Source: JAMWDF01 sp964645405
GTDB lineage: Bacteria > Ratteibacteria > UBA8468 > B48-G9 > DSTR01
DNA: 64,000 nucleotides
Direction of reading: 5' to 3'
Assembly: GCA_964645405.1 (NCBI GenBank)
Contig: CAZYCA010000034.1
Span: forward strand, 76,016 to 140,015
In this document: one piece after another, positions 52,163 to 60,643 of the stretch
Position numbering within the stretch: position 1 is the stretch's first letter
Layout: every line of letters starts with the position of its first letter
Made by a program: the position numbers and the translations under genes
The notes under the pieces: generated by a model
Database searches by the model: none
What the model was told of the DNA's origin: nothing
Seen by the model: only the letters and a program-made list of their open reading frames with translations

Positions 52163-53291
52163 GGTCTCCTCCTTTTACTGAACCGTTAACTTTTACCTGA
52201 TAGAACCCGCAGGAAAAAAATTCTTCCAGAAGACTGGCTGCCGCACCTAAGGCTCCTGTCTCCACACCCAGCGTAGAAATGTTAACTTTTAGCTGAGATT
52301 TCATTTCTGGTAAGATTTCCTCTTTAACTTTTTCCAGAAGGCCGGTCACAACTTCCTTTCCCAGCCGTAGAAAATTACTATCAAGGATTACCAGAGCAGG
52401 ATTGAGGAGATTTACCAGATTACCAATACTTACAGCCAGATACCCAATCCTCTGGGAAAGTATATCTTTATCCTTTTTCTGCACCAGTTTTTCCATGACA
52501 GGTAAACAGCAGAGTGCTTCTACGCAACCGTAGCGGCCACAACGACATTTCTTATTTTCACCAGGAATCCTGGTATGACCCAATTCTCCAGCAATAAACT
52601 GCTGGCCCCGAATCGGACGGCCTTCCAGGAAAATACCGCAGGCTATTCCTTCTCCATATTCTACATAGATAAAATTATCTACCCCCTTTGCCTGTCCAAA
52701 ACAATGTTCCGCAATGGCTTTAGCCTGCTCACTGTTAGAAATAACCACCGGGAAGTGATAAGATTCTTCCAGAATTTTTTTCACCGGAACATTTTTCCAG
52801 ACAGGCAAGATGGTGGAGTAGATGCTGACACCCCTTTGGAAATCAACCAGGCCCGGGTCCACAAAACCTAACCCAGCGACCGGAACCTCACCGGCAGAAG
52901 AAAGAAGCAAACTCATTACCTCGTCCAGCATCTTAAAAATTTTCTCTTTACTGACATCTTCCGGTAAAAACTTCCTTTCTGTTTTAATCACACCAGCACC
53001 AAGGTCCATGAGTATTCCAGAAATAGCCTTCTGGTTCAGTTCCAGACCTATAACCATGCGACCCTGAGGGTTGATGCTCAACAAACCTGGCCGCCGGCCA
53101 CGACGGTCTCTTTTCTGAAAATCTTCCTGGACCAGACCTTCCTTTTTCAATTCTTCCACCAAGTTTCCCACTGTCCCTAAACGGATATCCGCAAGCATCT
53201 TCAGTTTACCCCGGCAGACAGGCTGATACTTCCTGATAAGATTGAGGATAATCTGTCGCTGCTGCTGGTGGATGGTAAGAAAATTATTCAT
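52131..53291 (-). CDS. ROK-family transcriptional regulator (NagC/XylR-like)
   Basis: 386 residues. N-terminal winged helix (about 1-70: QQRQIILNLIRKYQPVCRG and LGTVGNLVEELKKEGLV), then the ROK sugar-kinase fold with VIGLELNQKAISGILMDLGA, YVEYGEGIACGIFLEGRP, GELGHTRIPG, and zinc-binding KCRCGRYGCVEA. ROK repressors sense a sugar or sugar phosphate. It heads its own operon and overlaps the DegT gene by 32 bases. No ribosome binding site is present and the promoter is very close to the ATG. It probably controls this operon in response to a sugar such as fucose or its derivative. Confidence 0.92.
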   Translation of the reverse strand: MNNFLTIHQQQRQIILNLIRKYQPVCRGKLKMLADIRLGTVGNLVEELKKEGLVQEDFQKRDRRGRRPGLLSINPQGRMVIGLELNQKAISGILMDLGAGVIKTERKFLPEDVSKEKIFKMLDEVMSLLLSSAGEVPVAGLGFVDPGLVDFQRGVSIYSTILPVWKNVPVKKILEESYHFPVVISNSEQAKAIAEHCFGQAKGVDNFIYVEYGEGIACGIFLEGRPIRGQQFIAGELGHTRIPGENKKCRCGRYGCVEALCCLPVMEKLVQKKDKDILSQRIGYLAVSIGNLVNLLNPALVILDSNFLRLGKEVVTGLLEKVKEEILPEMKSQLKVNISTLGVETGALGAAASLLEEFFSCGFYQVKVNGSVKGGDREKKSVRLSV

Positions 53292-53297
53292 GCTAAA

Positions 53298-53327
53298 AGT
53301 TTAACAGATATCCGTAAGAAATGTCAA
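53298..53327 (-). promoter_or_regulatory. promoter of the ROK-fucosidase operon, close to the start codon
   Basis: Perfect TTGACA on the minus strand (53322-53327) with TAAACT at 18 bases (53298-53303) or TTAAAC at 17. Only 6 bases lie between TAAACT and the ATG at 53291, so the mRNA would be leaderless or nearly so. Confidence 0.6.
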
Positions 53328-53399
53328 TTTTTCCAGCAGTGTAAAAATTTCCTTCAGAAGCAGCTTCAGAAATCTATTTTGGTCCCGAAAAGTGGCAGG

Positions 53400-54869
53400 C
53401 TACTTTAATGCCGGAGATGGCTGAGATTCAGGAAGGCTGCCCCAGGGGCACCAGACCAGCTGTTTGATTATTCCTTCCCTTGTTTCAGCCAGAAGGGTTT
53501 TTTCCTTTCCTTCCACTGTTACAGTCCAGATAGCCTCACTGTTAAGAACAAAGGCAATCCGGCTTCCATCAGGTTGAAAGCAAGCTTCCTGACAGCTAAC
53601 ATTCCGGGGTAAATCAGTAATTTTGGTGAGCCGACCACTAACTTCTACCAGGTAAATATTTTCCTTTTTTCCGGAGCCGGCTGCGCAGACAACAAAGGAA
53701 TTTCCCTCCGGGCTCCAGGCATTCATACTATAACTGAACTGCCCGGCTTTTCCTCTTATTCCGGTAGGCATCACCTTACCTGTATAGACATCAATAACTA
53801 CTAATTCTCTTTTTAACTGCCCCCATTTCTTTTCTGGTAGCTGCGAGAGTTTCCTGCCAGAGCTGCCCTGACTGAGAAATCTTGTCGCCAGAAACCTTCG
53901 GCTGTCAGGTGACCAGACTATCGGCCTGGCTTCTACTCCTTCCAGGACAATAATCTGTTTCTGGCTGGTAGTCTCCAGTACCACCAGGTTGCCCATCCTT
54001 CCTTCCATCTCATAGAAAGCAACAGTAGCACCATCTGGCGACCAGCTGGGTAAAAAAACAGACTGATTCAACTTTCCGGCTAAAACTTCGGAAGTTTTCT
54101 GGTTTCCTTGTTTATCCACAAAAATAACACGCCGGCCCTGACCTGTATGGACTGCAAGTAATTTCTGCTGCGGCACCCAGCTGGGATAACCACCATTACT
54201 CTCCACAGCGATCACCTTACTTTCACCAGTTTCCAGGTTAAAAATCGCAAATGATTCCTCCGCTGTGCCGTCCTCTTTTTTCTTCAAGACTACTCCGACT
54301 AAAGTTTTTTCGTCAAACGCCCAGGTAAGGTATTCCACCAGACTTCCCACCTGTTTTAACCCTTTTCCTTGAGAAGTGACGACCCAGACCTGACCGGGCT
54401 GCTCTGGTGTATCTATCAGGAAAGCCAGCTGCCAGATTCTTTTCGCCAGGAGCATTTTTGATTCTGCTTGCTTTTGCTGGCTATTTCTTAATCTTCTCTC
54501 CCTGATTTCTCTGTCCAGAGTATCAGGCAAACGTCGCAGAGAAGGTTCTTCCACTACGGAGATGACCTGGCCTTTGTTGTTGAAACCAATAGAAAGCCGG
54601 GGATAAAACCAGACTTCCATCATCTCCGTTTCAGAAATGTATCTCTTCGGTGGTAAACCTAATAACTCAGACACAACTGTAGCAGGCATACCAGGGATAA
54701 TCTCAGCCTTTGCTATGGCCTGCTTTACTGCCTCCGGTAACTCTGGCTTTTGCTTCAGGTACTCCTGTCTGAAATTCTGGTCCAGGAAAAAATCATTCTT
54801 CGCTGAGAATTTTTCCGTGGCACAGCCAGCCAGCAAAACCAAAACGGCAAACAGAACTGGTTTCCTCAT
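53400..54869 (-). CDS. TolB-like beta-propeller lipoprotein
   Basis: 489 residues. Lipoprotein signal ending LVLLAGC (Cys16). The C-terminal two thirds carry WD40-like PD40 repeats with typical phrases: LPSWSPDGATVAFYEM, RPIVWSPDSRRFLATR, NAWSPEGNSFVVCAAG, CFQPDGSRIAFVLNSE, as in TolB and dipeptidyl-peptidase propellers. The first 120 residues are a helical segment with a short 'SELLGLPPKRYISETEMMEVWFY' type SmpA/OmlA-like region (LLGLPPKRYI). It is a single gene, divergent from the transglutaminase gene. An envelope scaffold role is likely; no partner is encoded nearby. Confidence 0.8.
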   Translation of the reverse strand: MRKPVLFAVLVLLAGCATEKFSAKNDFFLDQNFRQEYLKQKPELPEAVKQAIAKAEIIPGMPATVVSELLGLPPKRYISETEMMEVWFYPRLSIGFNNKGQVISVVEEPSLRRLPDTLDREIRERRLRNSQQKQAESKMLLAKRIWQLAFLIDTPEQPGQVWVVTSQGKGLKQVGSLVEYLTWAFDEKTLVGVVLKKKEDGTAEESFAIFNLETGESKVIAVESNGGYPSWVPQQKLLAVHTGQGRRVIFVDKQGNQKTSEVLAGKLNQSVFLPSWSPDGATVAFYEMEGRMGNLVVLETTSQKQIIVLEGVEARPIVWSPDSRRFLATRFLSQGSSGRKLSQLPEKKWGQLKRELVVIDVYTGKVMPTGIRGKAGQFSYSMNAWSPEGNSFVVCAAGSGKKENIYLVEVSGRLTKITDLPRNVSCQEACFQPDGSRIAFVLNSEAIWTVTVEGKEKTLLAETREGIIKQLVWCPWGSLPESQPSPALK

Positions 54870-54922
54870 CGTTCCTTCTTGTGTATTTATGTTATCATAC
54901 TAAGACCTGATAGGGAAACAAT

Positions 54923-55570
54923 ATGGAACCAGATTATTTACAGCCGACTGACTTCTGCGACCTTAACCATCCAACGATAGGCAGGTATCTCCAGAAAATT
55001 ATTAATTCTGCTTCTTCTGACAGGGAAAAGGCTATCGCCATTTTCCATTTTGTACGAGAGAAAATCCACTACCGGTTTAACTATCCTGGTACCCTGGCTT
55101 CTGTCACCCTGGCCGGTGGTAGCGGTAACTGTTTCAACAAAGCAAACCTGCAGATTGCTTTTCTCCGACGGGCTGGTATACCTTCTGCCTATGGTGTCTG
55201 CCTGATTCACCGGGAAGTTTTCCAGCCACTTCTACCCGAGGATATTTACCATCTTATCAGTGAGCCGACCGTTCATGCCTATGCCTGCTGCTGGCTGGAT
55301 GAACACTGGGTAGCTGCTGATGCTACCATTGACAGAGAAGTTTTTGAGACCTTTTACCGCGGTCAACCAGGCTGGGATTACACTGACTGGGATGGCAAGA
55401 CTGATTACCTGTTACCCGCTTCCTACCTGATTGCACATCAGGGCTTTTACGCCAGCATTGACCTTTATTTACTTAACCCACCTCGCTTCTGGACAGATCA
55501 GCTTTTAACCCGGGCTAACAACTTTCTGGAAGAATGTCTGCGAAAAAATAAGTCTCAACCGAAGGGATAA
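54923..55570 (+). CDS. transglutaminase-like superfamily protein
   Basis: 215 residues with the papain-like triad of the family: Cys in GGSGNCFNKANLQIAFLRRAG, His in VHAYACCWLDEHWV and Asp in AADATIDREV. AIAIFHFVREKIHYRF is the usual preceding helix. It has no signal peptide or membrane segment. Bacterial members are cysteine proteases or peptidases or have unknown roles. AGGGAAACAAT precedes the ATG. The end overlaps the convergent URO-D gene by 16 bases. Confidence 0.87.
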   Translation: MEPDYLQPTDFCDLNHPTIGRYLQKIINSASSDREKAIAIFHFVREKIHYRFNYPGTLASVTLAGGSGNCFNKANLQIAFLRRAGIPSAYGVCLIHREVFQPLLPEDIYHLISEPTVHAYACCWLDEHWVAADATIDREVFETFYRGQPGWDYTDWDGKTDYLLPASYLIAHQGFYASIDLYLLNPPRFWTDQLLTRANNFLEECLRKNKSQPKG

Positions 55571-56634
55571 AAATTCAACGCTGTCTCAAACATGGTAACA
55601 ATGTTCTCCGACGGGGTACCGGCCTGGATGCTATGGGAAGGTCCAAGGATGTAACCCCCATTCTTACCCAGAATGGTAATCAATCTTTCCACTTCTTCCC
55701 TTACTTTTTCAGGGGAACCAAAGGGTAAAAGTTTCTGCACACTCACTCCACCCTGGAAAGAAATTCTTTCCCCGAACTCTTCTTTCAGGTAAACCGGATC
55801 CATCCCGCAGGCATCCAGCTGCAAACTCTGCAGGACATCCATTCCTATCTCTATCAAATTTCCCACCAGCGGAGCAATCGCTCCGTCAGAATGGTAAATA
55901 ACAGTGGCGCCATAATTGTGAATTAGTCTGTTCAATCTTTTGTGATGCGGTTTGATAAACCTTTCCCACAGCCCGGGAGCCATCAGCAAACCGTTCTGGC
56001 CAGCTAAATCGTCTGCGGTGAAAGCTAAATCAATTCTACCCTGGCCGGCTGCCAGCATCCGGGAAAAATAATCCACCATAAAATCAGCCACTTTTGTGAG
56101 AAGCCAGTCTGCCAGTTCCGGATTGATTACAAAGTCCAGCAGAAGATTTTCCAGACCCCGCATGTACCAGGCAGTCTCAAAAATGTTTCCATTGGCAACC
56201 ATAATTGCCCAATCACCTTCTTTTTCCAGACTTTTAATCCTTTCCGTCAGAACATCATAATCAAAGAAATCCGGGCTGGGCCAGGGATAGTCTCTTAGCT
56301 GGTCAATAGTTTTCATACCTTTTAAGGGATAATAAACAATCTCCTGGTAATAATCCAGGCCACACCTTACTCTTTCCCGTTTTACCCCCCAGATGTCAGT
56401 CCCTGGTGCCAGTTCAGGTCCTTTATACTGAGGCAAGACCGTACGAATATCCAGAATTTTTCCCAGATACTCCTCAACACCTATGCCGCGTTTTCTCTGG
56501 AGGTAATCTTGCAGTGATTTTCTGGCTGGTTCATTGATGCCGGCACAGACAAGTGCGATAGGAATACGGTCTGTCTGCTGATGAGACAGAGCCAGCCTCA
56601 CCCTTTCCCGGGACGAAAGGCTTGTTTTCCTCAT
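55555..56634 (-). CDS. URO-D family methyltransferase-like protein (second copy)
   Basis: 359 residues from the ATG at 56634 behind AGGGAAAC. Begins RERVRLALSHQQTDRIPIAL, then APGTDIWGVKRERVRCGLDY, RIDLAFTADDLAGQNGLLMA, VIYHSDGAIAPLVGNLIEI (with the His found at the metal or substrate site), and GGYILGPSHSIQAGTPSENI. It is in the MtaA/URO-D superfamily but is not HemE. It differs strongly from the copy at 32060-33145 and is of a type frequent in candidate-phylum genomes with corrinoid methyltransferases. It stands alone. Confidence 0.87.
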   Translation of the reverse strand: MRKTSLSSRERVRLALSHQQTDRIPIALVCAGINEPARKSLQDYLQRKRGIGVEEYLGKILDIRTVLPQYKGPELAPGTDIWGVKRERVRCGLDYYQEIVYYPLKGMKTIDQLRDYPWPSPDFFDYDVLTERIKSLEKEGDWAIMVANGNIFETAWYMRGLENLLLDFVINPELADWLLTKVADFMVDYFSRMLAAGQGRIDLAFTADDLAGQNGLLMAPGLWERFIKPHHKRLNRLIHNYGATVIYHSDGAIAPLVGNLIEIGMDVLQSLQLDACGMDPVYLKEEFGERISFQGGVSVQKLLPFGSPEKVREEVERLITILGKNGGYILGPSHSIQAGTPSENIVTMFETALNFYPFG

Positions 56635-56699
56635 TGTTTCCCTGTAAAATATTATAAACACAACAGGTGCCTTCAGACAAAATAGCCACAGGCAGCTAT

Positions 56700-57911
56700 A
56701 TGTTTAATTGCGGTCTGATAGAAAGGTGTTTCCAGGCAGCCAGTATCCAGAGATGGAACGACCACATCCGGCCTGTGGAGCTGACGGAACTGGATAAACA
56801 AGCCCACAAGATGGTCCTGGCTTATGTCCTGGGGCGCTTTGAAGAAACAGAAAGGAAAATACCTGTTAACTGGATTCAGTTGATAGAAGGCGGTATCTTT
56901 GAATTTTTCCATCGTGTAATCCTTACTGATATCAAACCACCTGTTTTTCATCAGATGATGCGGGAAAAGGGAAAGGAGTTAAACCAGTATGTTCTGCAAC
57001 AATTAGAAAAGGACCTGCGTTCCGTAGGAGAAGATTTTTACGAGCGCTTTCAGCAATATTTCTTTGACCAGAAACTGGCTCTCACCGAGAAACGGATACT
57101 GCGGGCTGCCCATTATCTTGCCACTAACTGGGAATTCAGGATTATTTATAATACCAGCCGGTTAATCTACGGTATAGAAAAAACAAAAGAAGAAATTGAA
57201 AATGAAATCGAGGATTACTACGACCTTATTGGAGTACAAAAAATTTCCCTGGGTAAGAAATCTTTTGGCTTCATCGACCTCTGCGGTCAGCTGCGTTTCC
57301 AGCAACGCTGGGCTCATTCCCCGCGACTGCCCAGGACTTCAGTCTTAGGACATATGTTGATAGTGGCTATCAACTGTTACCTTTTCTCGCTGAAACTTAA
57401 ACCTTTTCCCTGTAACCGCCGCCTTTATAACAACTTTTTTGCTGCTCTTTTCCATGACCTACCAGAGGTTCTCACCAGGGATATCATCAGTCCGGTGAAA
57501 AAGTCCGTAGAGGGACTGGACGAAATCATCAAACAGTATGAACAGCTTCAGCTGGAGCAACGTCTTCTCCCCCTTCTGCCAGAAAACTGGCGGGCGGAAA
57601 TGAAATACTTTACCACCAGCGAGTTTGAAAACCGCATCCTGGTTAACGGAAGAACAAGAATTCTCCCGGAAGAAATTGATGCTGACTGGAACAAGGATGG
57701 TTACTCACCGGTAGATGGACGACTGGTTAAAATCTGCGATGACCTGGCTGCCTTTGTGGAGGTAATACTATCCCGGGCCCACGGTATTCGTTCCCGGGCA
57801 ATGGAAGAATCAAGACAGCAACTACTGAAAAAATACACCAATTTCACTGCTTCCGGTATTGATTTTGGTTCTTTCTTCAAGGAGTGCCAGAAATCACTTT
57901 CCTCTGCTTAA
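56700..57911 (+). CDS. HD-domain hydrolase (YfbR-like), long form
   Basis: 403 residues from the ATG at 56700. SIQRWNDHIRPVELTELDKQ at the start, TSVLGHMLIVAINCYLFSL with the first His, then FFAALFHDLPEVLTRDIISP with the HD pair, and VDGRLVKICDDLAAFVEVIL with the last Asp: the H...HD...D metal site of HD phosphohydrolases. YfbR itself is near 200 residues and hydrolyses 5'-dNMPs; this is a larger version. I prefer 56700 because AGGCAG lies just ahead; a GTG at 56667 is possible. The end overlaps the convergent queC by 18 bases. Confidence 0.85.
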   Translation: MFNCGLIERCFQAASIQRWNDHIRPVELTELDKQAHKMVLAYVLGRFEETERKIPVNWIQLIEGGIFEFFHRVILTDIKPPVFHQMMREKGKELNQYVLQQLEKDLRSVGEDFYERFQQYFFDQKLALTEKRILRAAHYLATNWEFRIIYNTSRLIYGIEKTKEEIENEIEDYYDLIGVQKISLGKKSFGFIDLCGQLRFQQRWAHSPRLPRTSVLGHMLIVAINCYLFSLKLKPFPCNRRLYNNFFAALFHDLPEVLTRDIISPVKKSVEGLDEIIKQYEQLQLEQRLLPLLPENWRAEMKYFTTSEFENRILVNGRTRILPEEIDADWNKDGYSPVDGRLVKICDDLAAFVEVILSRAHGIRSRAMEESRQQLLKKYTNFTASGIDFGSFFKECQKSLSSA

Positions 57912-58577
57912 CGGGTCCACCAGGCAAGCCTCCCGGAAACCCTTTTCCCTCAACCGGCAACTCGGACAAACTCCACAGGGCTTACTCCCGGAATGGTAGC
58001 AGGACCAACTAAGCGCAAAGTCCAGCCCCAGGCAGATACCTTTTTTCACAATTTCCGCTTTAGATAAAAAAAGAAGAGGGGCTTTCAGGAGCACTGATTT
58101 ACCCTGTATTGTTGTCTTCAGTGCCACATTAATCAAATTCTGAAACTGCCTGATATACTCTGGCCGGCAATCAGGATATCCGGAATAATCCACAGCATTA
58201 ACCCCTATGACTATGGCCTGTGCCTGGCAGGTTTCCGCATAGGCTAAGGCATAACTGAGAAAAATGGTATTCCGGGCTGGTACATAGGTAGAGGCAATAC
58301 CGGTAACAGTCCTGTGCGGAATTTTTTTCCCGGGGTCAGTCAAAGAAGAGGCAGCCTTGGGTAGAGGCAAATTGAGTACCCAGTGCTTTTTCATCTTTAA
58401 CCAGGCTGCTATCTTCTTAGCAGCCAATAATTCCTTTCTGTTTTTCTGTCCGTAGTAGAAGGAGAGGCCATAAAGAGTGTATCCTTCCTGCCTGGTCAAA
58501 GCTGCTGCCACATAACTATCCATTCCTCCGGAAAGTAAACAGATGGCTTTCCTATTTCGTTTCTGTTTTAAAATCAT
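57894..58577 (-). CDS. queC: 7-cyano-7-deazaguanine synthase QueC
   Basis: 227 residues from the ATG at 58577, which overlaps the queE stop as ATGA; an upstream in-frame start lies inside queE. ATP-PPase loop LLSGGMDSYVAAALTR (SGGMDS 16-21), LSFYYGQKNRKELLAAKKIA, and the zinc site SWSCYHSGSKPCGVCPSCRL. It converts 7-carboxy-7-deazaguanine to preQ0 with ATP and ammonia, in queuosine biosynthesis. QueD, QueF and FolE/QueF partners are not in the window. Confidence 0.95.
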   Translation of the reverse strand: MILKQKRNRKAICLLSGGMDSYVAAALTRQEGYTLYGLSFYYGQKNRKELLAAKKIAAWLKMKKHWVLNLPLPKAASSLTDPGKKIPHRTVTGIASTYVPARNTIFLSYALAYAETCQAQAIVIGVNAVDYSGYPDCRPEYIRQFQNLINVALKTTIQGKSVLLKAPLLFLSKAEIVKKGICLGLDFALSWSCYHSGSKPCGVCPSCRLREKGFREACLVDPLSRGK

Positions 58578-59173
58578 CTGATTCCGCATAGTTTCTGGTT
58601 CTGAAGCCGCAAAAAAATTCTTCTCTCCGGGTGCTTTTGAAGGAAATCTACAATCAGTTTTATCATCCCGGGCTGGTTGTTCACCGGTTGTAGAATTACA
58701 GGACACGGTATATCCAGCTCTACTCGTTCCAAATCTGAGGTATCAGCTACAACGTATTTGAATTCACTGGCAATCTTGCGAAAGCGTTTATCATAACCGC
58801 GGGGATGAAACCTTTCTCCTTCTCTCTTAGGACTCACTGTAAGCCAGTCCACACTGATTTTCTGCCAGATTGTCCCGTTGGTTTCCACTGCCACCCAGAA
58901 GTTTTTCTTCTTCAACGCTGACACCACAGGAGAAAGGTTCTGTAAAAATGGTTCTCCACCAGTTAGACATACCTGACGGCAGGGATAGGTAATAAGTTGC
59001 TGGATAATCCGGGAGACTGTCATCGGCTTTCCCTGCTGCCAGGCATAACTGGTATCACAGAAACTACAGCGTAAGTTACAGCCAGAAAACCGAACAAAAC
59101 TCATAGCCAGCCCCTGAAGAAATCCTTCCCCTTGCAGAGAATAAAAGACCTCGTTAACCTTGTAGATACTCAT
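58574..59173 (-). CDS. queE: 7-carboxy-7-deazaguanine synthase QueE
   Basis: 199 residues. Radical SAM cluster motif GCNLRCSFCD (Cys32, Cys36, Cys39), preceded by EVFYSLQGEGFLQGLAMSFV, with LTGGEPFLQNLSPV after it. The enzyme rearranges carboxytetrahydropterin to 7-carboxy-7-deazaguanine, the step before QueC. It is flanked by overlaps: 4 bases with the upstream Gfo/Idh gene and 4 with queC. The fusion-like arrangement Gfo/Idh-queE-queC is unusual for queuosine operons. Confidence 0.95.
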   Translation of the reverse strand: MSIYKVNEVFYSLQGEGFLQGLAMSFVRFSGCNLRCSFCDTSYAWQQGKPMTVSRIIQQLITYPCRQVCLTGGEPFLQNLSPVVSALKKKNFWVAVETNGTIWQKISVDWLTVSPKREGERFHPRGYDKRFRKIASEFKYVVADTSDLERVELDIPCPVILQPVNNQPGMIKLIVDFLQKHPERRIFLRLQNQKLCGIR

Positions 59174-60510
59174 TTCTCACGACTGTAAATAATTTGTTCT
59201 ACTGGCTGGCTGAAAGGGTCAATAATGGTGATACTGCTTTCTGTAAAAGCAGCGGTCACCGGTGTTTTACCACAGCTGGCAAAATACTGGAAGTTTTTCT
59301 CCGCCACAATACTGGCAGCCTCAATAGCCATGGTGACAGAACGTTGACTGGCAGCATCCGGGTAGCTACCGGCTAAAGAGGAAACTTTTTCCCCGAAAAA
59401 TTTTACCCGGCAGATAGCCAAAAGTCCTGCCACAATGGAAGCCTTTCCGTAGCCAAAAATTTCCAGATAGCCTCCGGTATTCTTAATCCGTCCGGCAAAG
59501 AAAGGATTGCGTGTGCGGGAACCATCACCCATTACCGCTTCCCGGTAACCCCTGTCCTGCTGGTCAACCATGCCCCTTCCCAGAATCCCATATACCTCAA
59601 TCTCCTGGTTAACAGCTCCTTCAAATTCTGGTGGGTTTATCCAGGCATTATTGAAATCTCCTCGCATTCCATTGTCATAGGTAATGTTCACATTGAGAGA
59701 ATCCCAGCAGTGGATTGGCTGCTTGCGGGAAAAGGAAGAAAGAACCTTCCCCTGGCGAGCAGCAACCACCTGGACATACTTATCCCAGTTTACCAGGAGA
59801 TTTTTTTCCCCTGTGGCGAAAAGGCTTCTGGGAAAAACTCCCAGATAATAAGCCACTGCATCCAGCCAGTGAGAACCAACATAAGCAAACGGGTTAGAGT
59901 GTTCTACCCACTGGAAAACCTCTGTGGCTACCTGCAAAGGTTCTTCCAGTACTGCCCGGATACGATAAATTTTCTCATACTTGGCCAGGCAACTACTCAG
60001 GAGGTCACGTACTGCCGGGTCATAACGTTTGTGCATATCAACAGCCACCACCAGATTTTTTTCTTCTGCCTTCTGAATAATCATGTCTGCTTCTCTCGTT
60101 TTCAGACACATTGGTTTTTCTGTAATGACATGGGTATCAAAGTCTAAAGCCAGAAGAATCGCTTTGCTATGAAGATGGTCCGGGGTAGCGACAAACAAAA
60201 CATCAGGCTTTTCCTTCTCCAGAATTACCTGGTGCACATCTTGCCCGTAATAAGGTCGCAGTTTGCTATCAGGTAACTGCCTGCGGAAAAAATCAGCCAT
60301 TTTATCCGCTGTCTTTTTCTCCGGACTTCTACTGCCGCAGGCCACCACCTCTATTCTTATTTCAGCCACCTGCGGTGCCCAGTGTGACATACCAATAGAA
60401 GTCAAAGCCCCGGCAAAACCACCGCGGCAGAAATCTACAAAAGACTGGCCAACAACATCATCAAAGAACATTCCTCCGCCCAGAATTGCCACCCTCAGTT
60501 TTCTATTCAT
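59170..60510 (-). CDS. Gfo/Idh/MocA-family oxidoreductase, long form
   Basis: 446 residues from the ATG at 60510 behind GGAGGTGTA. N-terminal LRVAILGGGMFFDDVVGQSF, VLFVATPDHLHSKAI, and THVITEKPMCLKTREADMII with the EKP motif, then VDMHKRYDPAVRDLL. It is longer than the common 350 residues in the C-terminal domain. It has no signal peptide. The stop overlaps queE by 4 bases. Likely a sugar or polyol dehydrogenase; the link with queuosine genes is unexplained. Confidence 0.88.
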   Translation of the reverse strand: MNRKLRVAILGGGMFFDDVVGQSFVDFCRGGFAGALTSIGMSHWAPQVAEIRIEVVACGSRSPEKKTADKMADFFRRQLPDSKLRPYYGQDVHQVILEKEKPDVLFVATPDHLHSKAILLALDFDTHVITEKPMCLKTREADMIIQKAEEKNLVVAVDMHKRYDPAVRDLLSSCLAKYEKIYRIRAVLEEPLQVATEVFQWVEHSNPFAYVGSHWLDAVAYYLGVFPRSLFATGEKNLLVNWDKYVQVVAARQGKVLSSFSRKQPIHCWDSLNVNITYDNGMRGDFNNAWINPPEFEGAVNQEIEVYGILGRGMVDQQDRGYREAVMGDGSRTRNPFFAGRIKNTGGYLEIFGYGKASIVAGLLAICRVKFFGEKVSSLAGSYPDAASQRSVTMAIEAASIVAEKNFQYFASCGKTPVTAAFTESSITIIDPFSQPVEQIIYSREK

Positions 60511-60586
60511 TACACCTCCAGAATTCCCTTTAACATTTCTTATTTTAGCAAGACAAACAGCTTTTGAGAATACACCAGGGTTCACA

Positions 60587-60616
60587 TTGTATTTCGCGGG
60601 GCAGAAGAAGTATAAT
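60587..60616 (+). promoter_or_regulatory. promoter of the enolase-superfamily gene
   Basis: TTGTAT at 60587-60592, 18 bases, TATAAT at 60611-60616, 27 bases ahead of the GTG start. Confidence 0.55.
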
Positions 60617-60643
60617 CTGGAATAAATTTCCCGGAGGTCAAAG

